Source: Gnetum montanum (Eukaryota > Streptophyta > Gnetopsida > Gnetales > Gnetaceae). From it: a DNA stretch of 64,000 nt. This document shows positions 61,101 to 63,319 of this stretch, piece after piece. Numbering within the stretch: the stretch's first letter is position 1; the number at the start of each line of letters is the position of its first letter. The position numbers and the translations under genes were made by a program. Below the pieces are notes generated by a model, which was not told the origin of the DNA, ran no database searches, and worked only from the letters and a program-made list of their open reading frames with translations. The DNA lies in the NCBI GenBank assembly GCA_015680685.1, contig MNCI01034200.1, positions 394,449 to 458,448 of the forward strand. The letters run 5' to 3'.

Positions 61101-62960
61101 TTTCCCAAACATCTTGCCAAAAGTGCCAAACATTGCGACCATGATGTCTCAAGCAATCAAGATGTCTCAACAATGAAGAATTAGATCTCAGCCAAGATGT
61201 CTCCAAGCTTGTACATGTTTCCACTACAATCCACTCTAACCTCCGAGCTGCATTTGGCATCCATCCTATTGACCTTCCTTGACTCTAACATTGACCTAAA
61301 ACTCAAAACATGCCTAATTTATGCCCACACATTAAGACACTTAGACAATGAATTGGGCACTCTATGCTTAGAGGTGGTAATAATTGATTTCCACTACAAT
61401 TTATAGTTTCTAAGCACATGGACATGGAGTATGATAACAACAATAAAGACAAAAGTTGGCATTGAGCCACAACCTGAAAATCCATAAACTATAAAAGGAT
61501 AATGCTACTACTTAAGAAGAAAATTTGCCTAAAGCCTAGCTATTTTAGGCCTATTGATGTTTCTAAGGTTATTTATATGGAATGATAGATCATACACAAT
61601 GCAAAATTGATATACAATGCTATGCTCCAAACCAATGTAGAAAGCTATTTTTTTAATATACTTTTGAATGCACCTCCACTTTCAAATATTGGAAGAAAAT
61701 AGAAGAAGTGTAGAAGCATTTTTTGGTAGAAGAATTTCAAGTTAAAAGGCAAGTACAATATGATTTGTTGCTTCTTGAAGCAGATATGATGACTTTAGAG
61801 ATAGAAGCTTTTTGTCAATTTGCAATAGATGTTCACAGTCTCTCTTGTAGCACAACAACTAAAGTTTGGAAGAAGTATTAATTGTTACACAACAAAAAGG
61901 ATGGTTCTACGAAGGAATGATTTGGCTCACAAAATGAAACATTGAGATGGATATTTTACATTACAATATAAGGTAGTTCTCTAAGAGTATCAGAAACAAG
62001 GCACTTTTGCACATTTGGAATAACCCAACAAGAAACAAACAATTCTACCTAGGCAACATTAGAGGAGGCATCAACCAAAAAAAGAAAAAACAATTTATTT
62101 ATTTGCTCTTAGGGTTTAGGGTTTAGGGTTTAGGGTTTAGGGTTTAGGGTTCATCTACGTTGTCAAATTAGTCAAACCATATTGAGCTCCCATTATTCTA
62201 AAATTGAAACAAGAAGATGGCTCCAAATTCCAAGAGAAGAGAGAACTTGTTGTTTATGCAATCAAATACAATTGAAGATGAACATCACATATTCCTGAAA
62301 TGTCCTATTCTTATGCAAAGTTACCATAAATGACAAATTATAGCTAGTAGTTTAATTGAGCTTCTTGATATAGCATCAAGGAAACTTGGTAACTTTATTG
62401 ATAATGCGTTTACGACACATGCAATGCAATGTATGTTTCTTTAGTCTCAGGCATTTCAAATCAATCTCTCCCCCTCTCCCCAAAAAATTGCAAAACACTG
62501 TACTAGATCATCGTAAATACATTTCTACTCCAAATTTTCAAATCAGTAAGATCTTAATTTCCCTTAAAAAATATACGTTCTCCCACGATAGCAATATCAG
62601 CGCTGAACATCTCGACTTGTAAGCACGATTCATGCTGATTTAGTTCCCATGACTCACTAAGCTTCGAAAGCCACTATCCATGGAATTCCATGTCGCCTCC
62701 AACATCGTATGGTATCTCACTTCATCGCTATAACATGGTCGCCCCATTTTCTCCGTAAGCTCAATGGCTCAGAAAGAAACAATGCAAAAATAAATACTCA
62801 GCACTGTTGTAACGGTTACAAACCACACCTGGACATTTGCATTTTGAGCCTTACAGCAGCAAATTCTTCTTCTGGTTTCAAACTTTAAATCCGAGTTGGT
62901 TCTACACGGCCAGAAAAGAACCGGATAAAGTTGTCCATACGCAATTTCAGGTAAACGCAT
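13083..62960 (-). CDS. FAD/NAD(P)-binding oxidoreductase, HI0933/BaiN-like family, 16 exons (full gene)
   Basis: Joining 16 exons on the minus strand gives an uninterrupted 484-residue protein. Exons (start-end): 62960-62829, 51758-51633, 49733-49674, 49106-48993, 48890-48803, 44591-44449, 44358-44257, 40089-40018, 39904-39805, 24182-24100, 14511-14434, 14326-14228, 14064-14014, 13869-13813, 13690-13649, 13190-13083. All introns begin GT and end AG, and all phases agree. Motifs in order: an FAD dinucleotide-binding loop [13 protein letters not shown] (about residue 51), [11 protein letters not shown] (about 89), a YPRG block (about 112), [17 protein letters not shown] (about 286) and the C-terminal FAD-contacting stretch [21 protein letters not shown] (about 432-452). 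These are the hallmarks of the HI0933-like flavoproteins. The Arabidopsis relative I recall, At5g39940, is about 480 residues, so the length fits. The N-terminal 44 residues, rich in Arg and Cys, could be an organelle-targeting peptide (inference). The substrate in plants is unknown; bacterial BaiN acts on bile acids. The gene appears intact despite very long transposon-filled introns. Confidence 0.93.
13649..13690 (-). CDS. oxidoreductase exon 15
   Basis: 14 codons only, phase 0 to 0: [14 protein letters not shown], the (V)DGxTGG(Y/F)NxQ FAD motif. Acceptor GCATAG, donor GTAACA. Confidence 0.96.
13813..13869 (-). CDS. oxidoreductase exon 14
   Basis: 19 codons, phase 0 to 0, encoding [15 protein letters not shown]. 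The TMESK..(P/G)L(F/Y)FAGE motif precedes the C-terminal FAD site. Acceptor TTGTAG, donor GTAGTT. Confidence 0.96.
14014..14064 (-). CDS. oxidoreductase exon 13
   Basis: 17 codons, phase 0 to 0, encoding [13 protein letters not shown]. The A-x-VTxGG(V/I)xLxE motif is a family signature. Acceptor TTCCAG, donor GTTTTC. Confidence 0.96.
14228..14326 (-). CDS. oxidoreductase exon 12
   Basis: 33 codons, phase 0 to 0, encoding [20 protein letters not shown] and a CSFDLHGK end, matching the lid-like part before the C-terminal FAD motif. Acceptor TTGTAG, donor GTGCAT. Confidence 0.92.
14434..14511 (-). CDS. oxidoreductase exon 11
   Basis: 26 codons, phase 0 to 0, encoding [14 protein letters not shown]. 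Acceptor TTGCAG, donor GTGCAC. Confidence 0.92.
14955..15420 (-). other. exon-like orphan fragments inside intron 10
   Basis: Two stretches on the minus strand look coding. One (about 15266-15420) reads [20 protein letters not shown]; the other (about 14955-15056), after a TTATCAG acceptor-like site, reads [20 protein letters not shown] and is open to a TAG. They do not match the oxidoreductase, whose exons 10 and 11 already join without a gap. I do not recognise the protein. They could be remnants of another gene or an alternative exon. An RTE LINE tail (15142-15266) separates them. Confidence 0.35.
15128..15280 (+). mobile_element. short RTE LINE 3' end with target-site duplication
   Basis: About 125 bp of RTE LINE 3' sequence (GAGAGATATCCAAGA... 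to GCTAGGATGATGATGATG) lies between two copies of AATGTTGAGGTAGC (15128-15141 and 15267-15280). The (GAT)n end and the 14-bp duplication identify a strongly 5'-truncated insertion. Confidence 0.75.
15421..16290. other. intron 10 sequence, no gene recognised
   Basis: AT-rich sequence with one 61-codon plus-strand frame (16091-16276) that carries no recognisable motif. I see no repeat or RNA gene. Confidence 0.5.
16435..16698 (+). pseudogene. C1 domain remnant of LINE-B
   Basis: The frame begins [20 protein letters not shown] and continues with [19 protein letters not shown]. By eye this aligns with LINE-1 ([19 protein letters not shown], then [13 protein letters not shown]) and with LINE-2 ([15 protein letters not shown]) at the position after their zf-RVT domains. 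The pattern F-x-G-x2-I-x3-T-x2-A-x2-E-x-L also resembles domains I remember from plant transposon-derived proteins. The frame loses similarity after about residue 60. Confidence 0.5.
17470..17801 (+). pseudogene. LINE-B coiled-coil segment, left of copia insertion
   Basis: Several plus-strand frames give charged heptad-like text: [20 protein letters not shown], then [13 protein letters not shown] and [12 protein letters not shown], with stops between. It corresponds to the Glu/Arg/Gln-rich coil of LINE-A. The copia element interrupts it at 17802. Confidence 0.6.
17802..18413 (-). repeat. copia 3' LTR
   Basis: Begins TGTTATAATC and ends TTTTCCAACA on the plus strand. It has one extra CAGATCTGAAAAA-type unit near its left end compared with the other LTR. 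A PPT lies just inside it. Confidence 0.93.
18414..18426 (-). other. copia polypurine tract
   Basis: The minus strand reads CAAGGGGGAGTT immediately before the 3' LTR start TGTTGGAAAA, the normal primer site for plus-strand DNA synthesis. Confidence 0.85.
18467..19036 (-). pseudogene. copia RNase H
   Basis: An open frame of 189 codons, with [20 protein letters not shown] (catalytic Asp and the DAD-type block), [19 protein letters not shown] (catalytic Glu) and [11 protein letters not shown] near the end. It is one of the better preserved parts of the element. Confidence 0.92.
19061..19873 (-). pseudogene. copia reverse transcriptase, C-terminal part, interrupted by gap
   Basis: The frame carries [26 protein letters not shown] (YVDD catalytic box), [12 protein letters not shown] and [17 protein letters not shown]. 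An N stretch (19161-19215) sits within it and the sequence beyond repeats, so the reading frame cannot be trusted across the gap. It is out of frame with the upstream part at about 19870. Confidence 0.9.
19161..19215. other. assembly gap (55 N) with duplicated flanks
   Basis: The 254 bp left of the gap (18907-19160) repeat almost exactly right of it (19216-19469). This pattern is typical of a false duplication at a scaffold join, though a few base differences mean two haplotypes or copies could have been joined. Confidence 0.9.
19870..21222 (-). pseudogene. copia integrase (C-terminal part) and reverse transcriptase (N-terminal part)
   Basis: A 450-codon open frame. Integrase: [16 protein letters not shown] (second catalytic Asp) and [18 protein letters not shown] (catalytic Glu), then the [10 protein letters not shown] block. 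A Gln/Glu-rich linker follows, then reverse transcriptase start [25 protein letters not shown] and [18 protein letters not shown] (the usual (V/L)D(V/I)KxAFL with Ala to Thr). It ends at a frame change around 19870 caused by a one-base loss. Confidence 0.93.
21212..21892 (-). pseudogene. copia protease and integrase N-terminal part
   Basis: Contains [16 protein letters not shown] (DSGA protease active site) and, later, [19 protein letters not shown] with a downstream [11 protein letters not shown], the HHCC zinc-binding domain of integrase, then VYFDVCGPM with the first catalytic Asp. The frame ends FVTFIDER then stop. The usual sequence between FID and the KDEVFSVF of the next frame is missing, indicating a short deletion that also shifts the frame. 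Confidence 0.92.
21995..22672 (-). pseudogene. copia gag polyprotein
   Basis: 225 codons. A UBN2/gag-type capsid ([33 protein letters not shown]) is followed by a basic RGR-rich stretch and a CCHC knuckle [14 protein letters not shown]. It ends at a TAG at 21995-21997; the same frame then continues into the protease, so this is a single amber codon between gag and pol. Whether it is a lesion or a readthrough site cannot be told from one copy. Confidence 0.92.
22743..22759 (-). other. copia primer-binding site
   Basis: Directly after the 5' LTR the minus strand reads TGGTATCGAAGTAAG. The first seven bases match the initiator-Met tRNA site (TGGTATCAGAGC) and the rest deviates. Confidence 0.75.
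22760..23372 (-). repeat. copia 5' LTR
   Basis: Begins TGTTATAATC and ends TTTTCCAACT on the plus strand; the last base departs from the usual CA end (ACA in the other LTR). Apart from one repeat-unit length change it is nearly identical to 17802-18413. Confidence 0.92.
23378..23720 (+). pseudogene. LINE-B coiled coil end and J-domain-like module, decayed
   Basis: To the right of the copia element the coil resumes ([19 protein letters not shown]), then [15 protein letters not shown] aligns with [18 protein letters not shown] of LINE-A. After a frame change, [19 protein letters not shown] carries HPN at 23584-23592 in place of HPD, followed by [13 protein letters not shown] as helix IV. Stops at several places show it is dead. 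Confidence 0.72.
24100..24182 (-). CDS. oxidoreductase exon 10
   Basis: 83 nt, phase 1 to 0, encoding [19 protein letters not shown] and a basic RHKKKH tail. The (V/I)DFxP block regularly follows the GLSGP block. It is isolated between introns of 15.6 and 9.6 kb but joins both neighbours in frame. Confidence 0.92.
24438..24591 (+). mobile_element. short RTE LINE 3' end with target-site duplication
   Basis: About 108 bp of LINE 3' sequence (24461-24568), ending GGCTAGGATGATGATGATGAT, lies between two copies of a duplication of about 21 bp starting GCAACCTTAAAAA (24440-24460 and 24571-24591) with one mismatch. It belongs to the same family as the fragments at 15128, 27703 and 52300. Confidence 0.78.
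24592..26640. other. intron 9 sequence, no gene recognised
   Basis: The longest frame is 151 codons on the minus strand (24587-25042), starting [15 protein letters not shown] recognise no domain in it. A tandem duplication of about 57 bp (25034-25145, with GTGTAGCTTGAGAGTAG twice) is visible. The rest is AT-rich. Confidence 0.5.
26640..27420 (-). pseudogene. LINE ORF1 remnant (DUF4283-like plus zinc knuckle)
   Basis: The minus strand around 26800-27070 reads [15 protein letters not shown] and [13 protein letters not shown], the pattern of DUF4283 domains in plant LINE ORF1 proteins (W-x-P-x-F, then VRLxxLPLE). Further left, [14 protein letters not shown] (about 26655-26710) is a CCHC knuckle in which the second Cys is Tyr. 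Many stops interrupt it. Its relation to the nearby RTE piece is unclear, and the orientation is opposite. Confidence 0.6.
27703..28941 (+). mobile_element. RTE-type LINE, 5'-truncated
   Basis: From about 27940 the plus strand encodes [20 protein letters not shown] and [15 protein letters not shown] (catalytic VDD), then decayed text equivalent to the YLGS and LYDAECW blocks to about 28700. It ends CAAGGCTAGAATGATGATGATG at 28930. ATTGTCTACTT occurs at 27703-27713 and 28931-28941 as a likely target-site duplication. The first 220 bp inside are not recognisable. Confidence 0.75.
28942..30148. other. intron 9 sequence, no gene recognised
   Basis: T-rich sequence on the plus strand, no open frame above 60 codons and no clear terminal repeats. 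It could be old LTR material, but I cannot support that. Confidence 0.45.
30530..31420 (-). pseudogene. LINE-1 extension after zf-RVT: C1-like domain and coiled coil
   Basis: Past the zf-RVT, frames at about 31080-31400 give [19 protein letters not shown], then [13 protein letters not shown] and a [13 protein letters not shown] stretch, which parallel LINE-B (16435) and LINE-2 (41704-41907). Further on, about 30600-30830, broken frames give charged text ([17 protein letters not shown]) suggestive of a coiled coil. I do not find the J-domain-like end here, so this copy may be a different subfamily or have lost it. Confidence 0.55.
31579..31872 (-). pseudogene. LINE-1 zf-RVT domain
   Basis: [20 protein letters not shown] is followed by [20 protein letters not shown] and a Cys, the C-x2-C...H-x3-C zf-RVT domain that normally ends plant L1 ORF2 proteins. 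In this element similarity to LINE-2 and LINE-B continues beyond it. Confidence 0.85.
32222..33240 (-). pseudogene. LINE-1 reverse transcriptase
   Basis: The right part (33018-33236) reads [20 protein letters not shown], the IPK..(H/N)P....FRPIS start of L1-type reverse transcriptase; the left part (32222-32599) reads [11 protein letters not shown] and [16 protein letters not shown], the thumb region. The catalytic xADD box between them is not intact. Confidence 0.85.
34032..34620 (-). pseudogene. LINE-1 endonuclease fragment
   Basis: The frame at 34032-34280 holds [11 protein letters not shown] (the GDFN motif of APE-type endonucleases) and YTWSNRRRG before the end of the domain. Right of it (34423-34617) lies the N-terminal part in another frame. 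Catalytic Asp and Asn of GDFN are present. Confidence 0.85.
35066..35347 (-). pseudogene. LINE-1 ORF1 fragment with zinc knuckle
   Basis: 93 codons, starting within ORF1 because the element is truncated. [16 protein letters not shown] is a C-x2-C-x3-H-x4-C knuckle, one residue shorter than the usual CCHC spacing. The preceding [10 protein letters not shown] and [11 protein letters not shown] fit the plant LINE ORF1 style. Confidence 0.75.
35407..36019. other. intron 9 sequence, no gene recognised
   Basis: AT-rich sequence between LINE-1 and the second gypsy remnant. One 81-codon frame at 35764-36009 lacks recognisable motifs. Confidence 0.45.
36961..37712 (+). mobile_element. LINE-A: GC-rich 3' fragment of an L1-type LINE with poly(A) tail
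   Basis: A sharply bounded GC- and CpG-rich block interrupts the AT-rich gypsy remnant. It begins in the middle of an open frame (5' truncation), contains a complete C-terminal coding part (36962-37447), about 250 bp of 3' UTR, and ends ATCCCGAACTCTTTCTC followed by a run of A. The coding part is homologous to the 3' end of LINE-2, which has the LINE reverse transcriptase upstream. I could not find a convincing target-site duplication. Confidence 0.8.
36962..37447 (+). CDS. C-terminal coiled coil and J-domain-like module of LINE-A (partial, open)
   Basis: 161 codons without a stop, ending TAG at 37445-37447; the start is missing because the element is truncated. Residues 1-65 are Glu/Arg/Ala/Gln-rich ([19 protein letters not shown]), a likely coiled coil. 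Residues about 73-125 look like a J domain: [20 protein letters not shown], then RYHPDAG with the HPD signature at 37274-37282, and a helix IV-like [10 protein letters not shown]. The tail ends with two Cys ([10 protein letters not shown]). The same frame, decayed, ends LINE-2. J domains stimulate Hsp70; a role in LINE biology is speculation. Similarity was judged by eye only, and expression of this fragment is unlikely. Confidence 0.75.
   Translation, partial: RIRQQELLAEAARARLIDEVRAQVREELSQEAAAQKRRELEERAEQERLQAEEAQRQIQLDRAHGHNARRWLREGRCPYFVLGISCECSWAELRRHIRRTSARYHPDAGCSQEDRGRRKSLMQGIQQAANFVDTEDHRNTLDILHELERPNCTCRRLPTRP
37715..38460 (+). pseudogene. gypsy reverse transcriptase fragment
   Basis: Text such as [60 protein letters not shown] and [18 protein letters not shown] follows the chromovirus-like gypsy reverse transcriptase pattern, up to VIDDILI with the two catalytic Asp (Tyr replaced). 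Frames are interrupted at about 38020 and 38262. Confidence 0.9.
38559..38676. repeat. perfect 23-bp inverted repeat (hairpin, 72-bp loop)
   Basis: The arms 38559-38581 and 38654-38676 are exact reverse complements, centred on AAATGTCATAGG / CCTATGACATTT. The loop is AT-rich. It could be a small MITE core or a fold-back RNA; nothing else supports either. Confidence 0.7.
38677..39804. other. intron 9 sequence, no gene recognised
   Basis: AT-rich sequence with weak gypsy-like wording at 39000-39110 (a possible continuation of the remnant) and no open frame of note. Confidence 0.4.
39805..39904 (-). CDS. oxidoreductase exon 9
   Basis: 100 nt, phase 0 to 1. It encodes [19 protein letters not shown], the strongly conserved (F)THxGLSGPxxLxxS motif. 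Acceptor TGTCAG, donor GTACAC. A 15.6-kb intron follows. Confidence 0.96.
40018..40089 (-). CDS. oxidoreductase exon 8
   Basis: 24 codons, phase 0 to 0, beginning [14 protein letters not shown]. It lies between two conserved blocks in the less conserved insert domain. Acceptor TCTCAG, donor GTAATT. Confidence 0.9.
40631..41300 (-). pseudogene. LINE-2 coiled coil and J-domain-like C terminus
   Basis: A charged region with stops ([19 protein letters not shown]) is followed by one continuous frame (40960 to the TAA at 40631-40633, three internal stops). It aligns with [63 protein letters not shown] and [28 protein letters not shown]. The HPD tripeptide has become HSN (40796-40804), explained by C-to-T and G-to-A changes. 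Confidence 0.8.
41704..41907 (-). pseudogene. LINE-2 C1-like domain
   Basis: 67 codons reading [20 protein letters not shown], then [20 protein letters not shown] and [11 protein letters not shown]. The FF-x3-(I/V)P(R/K)-x-GSG and (L/M)WQ(D/E)A blocks are shared with the corresponding part of LINE-1, which shows it is a conserved part of these LINE proteins. Confidence 0.6.
42246..42304. other. assembly gap (59 N)
   Basis: Unknown bases inside the zf-RVT part of LINE-2, next to a C homopolymer (42305 onward). Confidence 0.95.
42613..43000 (-). pseudogene. LINE-2 reverse transcriptase thumb region
   Basis: [20 protein letters not shown] and [18 protein letters not shown] parallel LINE-1 ([19 protein letters not shown]). 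The [17 protein letters not shown] text that follows is the usual end of the L1-type reverse transcriptase. The catalytic palm is missing because the element is truncated on its 5' side. Confidence 0.87.
43185..43570. repeat. two tandem copies of a 194-bp unit
   Basis: ATACCCTRTACATGCCCCTC recurs at 43189 and 43383 and the following about 180 bp match closely, including CCATGAAGGATGCCCAAATT. The minus-strand wording is weakly LINE-like, but I cannot assign it. Confidence 0.8.
44257..44358 (-). CDS. oxidoreductase exon 7
   Basis: 34 codons, phase 0 to 0, encoding [20 protein letters not shown], the G-x5-6-LGH-x3-P-x-PSL(V/F) block of the family. It is 90 bp from exon 6. Acceptor TTTCAG, donor GTATAC. 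Confidence 0.95.
44449..44591 (-). CDS. oxidoreductase exon 6
   Basis: 143 nt, phase 1 to 0. It encodes [11 protein letters not shown], a variable stretch, then [10 protein letters not shown] with the ATGG(C/x) FAD-contacting motif near its end. Acceptor TTACAG, donor GTTTGT. Confidence 0.95.
44836..45037. mobile_element. foldback MITE-like element
   Basis: Inverted arms of about 70 bp run from CAAGAAAATGCATAAAAATC (44836) to a complementary end at 45037, with strong pairing of ATTATTTTGGTGCAAATGAA against its reverse complement. The left arm also holds a direct duplication of about 35 bp (44871 and 44911). There is no coding sequence. The target-site duplication is not obvious. Confidence 0.7.
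45200..47230 (+). other. unrecognised coding-like stretch, possibly with introns
   Basis: A 181-codon frame (46218-46763) with a Thr/Pro/Ser-rich N-terminal part and [20 protein letters not shown], and two smaller frames (45410-45640, [20 protein letters not shown]; 46770-46985, a Lys/Glu coil [20 protein letters not shown]), look coding. Stretches between them have GT...AG-like borders. I do not recognise the protein. It abuts an LTR plus PBS pointing the other way (47255-47788), so it may be an antisense ORF of that element or an unrelated older element. Confidence 0.4.
47255..47277 (-). other. primer-binding site-like sequence
   Basis: Minus strand TTTGGTATTAGAGCAAACC directly follows the LTR end; it is one C-to-T change from the common initiator-Met site TTGGTATCAGAGC. 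Confidence 0.6.
47278..47788 (-). repeat. LTR (511 bp), probable gypsy type
   Basis: Plus-strand ends are TGTGACATCTC and GGGACGTTACA, which are imperfect inverted repeats of the TGTAACGTCCC type. The PBS adjacent at 47255-47277 sets the orientation. No partner LTR was found in the window. Confidence 0.65.
48803..48890 (-). CDS. oxidoreductase exon 5
   Basis: 88 nt, phase 0 to 1, encoding [20 protein letters not shown]. The GRVFP(V/A)S motif follows the exon-4 block in family members. Only 102 bp of intron separates it from exon 4. Confidence 0.96.
48993..49106 (-). CDS. oxidoreductase exon 4
   Basis: 38 codons, phase 0 to 0, encoding a [10 protein letters not shown] block followed by [15 protein letters not shown], both conserved in the family. 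Acceptor GTACAG, donor GTATCT. Confidence 0.96.
49674..49733 (-). CDS. oxidoreductase exon 3
   Basis: 20 codons, phase 0 to 0, encoding [16 protein letters not shown]. The SGGGRCN(V/L)TN block is diagnostic for HI0933-like flavoproteins. Acceptor TGTCAG, donor GTGAGA. Confidence 0.96.
49734..51632. other. intron 2, no other gene recognised
   Basis: AT-rich sequence with short chance frames only (up to about 81 codons at 50596-50841, no motif). Confidence 0.55.
51633..51758 (-). CDS. oxidoreductase exon 2 (FAD-binding loop)
   Basis: 42 codons, phase 0 to 0. It encodes [18 protein letters not shown], the GxGxxG-type ADP-binding fold start, and ends [10 protein letters not shown], where the acidic residue after the second strand binds the ribose of FAD. 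Acceptor TTATAG, donor GTAACT. Confidence 0.96.
52300..53040 (+). mobile_element. RTE-type LINE fragment
   Basis: The plus strand gives [17 protein letters not shown] (catalytic ADD changed), [54 protein letters not shown] and [20 protein letters not shown], in the order of RTE reverse transcriptase to C terminus. It gives an uninterrupted view of the region amplified at 9326-11413. It is decayed and truncated at both ends. Confidence 0.85.
53041..54003. other. intron 1 sequence, no gene recognised
   Basis: AT-rich, with purine-rich stretches at 53740-53860. No open frame or terminal repeats were recognised. Confidence 0.45.
54131..55058 (+). repeat. 5' LTR of nested element
   Basis: 928 bp, TGATGAGAACATCACC to AGGCTCCACATCA. 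A TATAAAAA-like stretch occurs at 54536-54543. A short degenerate internal repeat (AAGGAGAAGGCTAAT-like units) spans about 54580-54690. Confidence 0.92.
55061..55075 (+). other. primer-binding site of nested element
   Basis: TTGGTATCAGAGCAC, a perfect match to the usual initiator-Met tRNA site, two bases after the LTR end. Confidence 0.92.
55310..55882 (+). CDS. unknown basic protein of the nested LTR element
   Basis: 190 codons, the first ORF after the PBS. A hydrophobic N-terminal stretch ([19 protein letters not shown]) looks like a signal anchor; the rest is Lys-rich with a possible helix ([20 protein letters not shown]). It has no gag zinc knuckle. It could be a degenerate gag or an unrelated captured frame, and I recognise no family. 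The start is the first ATG in frame. Confidence 0.45.
   Translation: MKGKLLWIFVHLLLDTILVALSFTFRPMKDMTLKKKTSQKLGQELQEFKDFFKAFVTEIKEVLPKVKVHKHQDFAKTSRRRNMKKFKANFGNILRRIERTSSNHLGNEEDERFGEVEINKKKSCQVSLIEQRSAQYSMISREGTKSFIKGTKRSSKYKMVYVADQGKFLPHMSWEVKDQSQRSDKDQRIS
56098..56815 (+). CDS. unknown acidic then basic protein of the nested LTR element (two overlapping frames)
   Basis: The first frame (56098-56472) is acidic, ending in a His/Asp/Cys-rich stretch ([19 protein letters not shown]). The second (56444-56815) overlaps it and contains [20 protein letters not shown] and the basic [20 protein letters not shown]. In the older element the acidic and basic blocks are also adjacent, so one ancestral ORF broken by a frameshift is likely. 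The function is unknown. Confidence 0.45.
57008..57021 (+). other. polypurine tract of nested element
   Basis: AAGGGTGAGAGAGA immediately before the 3' LTR start. Confidence 0.82.
57022..57966 (+). repeat. 3' LTR of nested element
   Basis: 945 bp, TGATGAGAATAGCACC to AGGCTCCACATCA. It differs from the 5' LTR by scattered substitutions and small indels, so insertion is not very recent. Confidence 0.92.
58639..58653 (-). other. polypurine tract of the older LTR element
   Basis: The minus strand reads GAAAGGGGAGGGAGA immediately before the LTR start TGATGTAAACATC, setting the orientation of this element as minus. Confidence 0.7.
58796..59321 (-). pseudogene. internal ORF remnant of the older LTR element
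   Basis: Two overlapping minus-strand frames: one (58977-59321) is acidic with [20 protein letters not shown] and ends HQEEEG; the other (58796-59071) has [20 protein letters not shown]. The second matches [20 protein letters not shown] of the nested element at 56660-56730. The function is unknown. Confidence 0.65.
61401..62828. other. intron 1 sequence with weak LINE-like traces
   Basis: Plus-strand text near 62230-62330 ([20 protein letters not shown]) is like the Cys/His end of a LINE protein, but no other domain is found. The telomere-like repeat at 62109-62151 lies here. The remainder is AT-rich. Confidence 0.4.
62109..62151 (+). repeat. interstitial telomeric repeat, about 6 x TTTAGGG
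   Basis: Uninterrupted TTTAGGG units of the Arabidopsis-type plant telomere inside intron 1 of the host gene. Too short to be a chromosome end. Confidence 0.95.
62829..62960 (-). CDS. oxidoreductase exon 1 (start codon, possible transit peptide)
   Basis: 44 codons from ATG to an AATGTCCAG|GTGTGG donor, phase 0. The ATG at 62960 is chosen because it is the first ATG after an in-frame TGA upstream on the minus strand; the frame upstream of it starts only with a TTG. The peptide is Arg-rich (TRRRICCCK) and precedes the conserved domain, as an organelle-targeting sequence would. This exon is the least certain because its family conservation is low; support is the phase and the correct frame into exon 2. 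Confidence 0.7.
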
Positions 62961-63124
62961 TGCTGTTTCACCGTCACACTCTTGTACCCTAAACCAAACC
63001 AAACTCGCCGCTCTCCAACTTCAAGCTAAAGTAAAAATTTTAATTCAAACTTGCAAGCAGTTGTGAAATCATGCGAGCTGTGGCCCCTGGTCCGATCGCT
63101 GATATTTGGAGGGGGTGCCCTAGT

Positions 63125-63130
63125 CACGTG
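63125..63130 (-). promoter_or_regulatory. G-box (CACGTG) upstream of the host gene
   Basis: CACGTG about 165 bp upstream of the start codon in the presumed promoter; bZIP and bHLH factors bind this core. A single hexamer is weak evidence on its own. No clear TATA box is seen. Confidence 0.3.
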
Positions 63131-63319
63131 CAACAAGACAAAAGCTTATCGCACCCGGGACAACAGCTGAAAAAAGAGACCAATACAACTAATTCAAAAT
63201 TTAGAAAAAAGTAATATTATTGATAAAGCCTAGTTCTCCACATTGAAGTTAAACATTACTAGCAATAAAGCATTTCATACCGTAGTCAAATTCATTGTAG
63301 TTTGTGTTGTGATACCAAG

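Larger units (their letters stand above)
54004..61400 (-). mobile_element. older LTR retrotransposon (non-autonomous), host of the nested element
   Basis: The left LTR (54004-54130 plus 57972-58638) and right LTR (60582-about 61400) match over their length (for example TCTCAAGCAATCAAGA and CTCCGAGCT blocks in the same order). The internal region (58639-60581), read on the minus strand, contains the Lys-rich [13 protein letters not shown] block also present in the nested element, and no polymerase domains. A polypurine tract adjoins the left LTR. A PBS is not clear and the outer borders are approximate. It is split by the element at 54131-57966. Confidence 0.75.
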
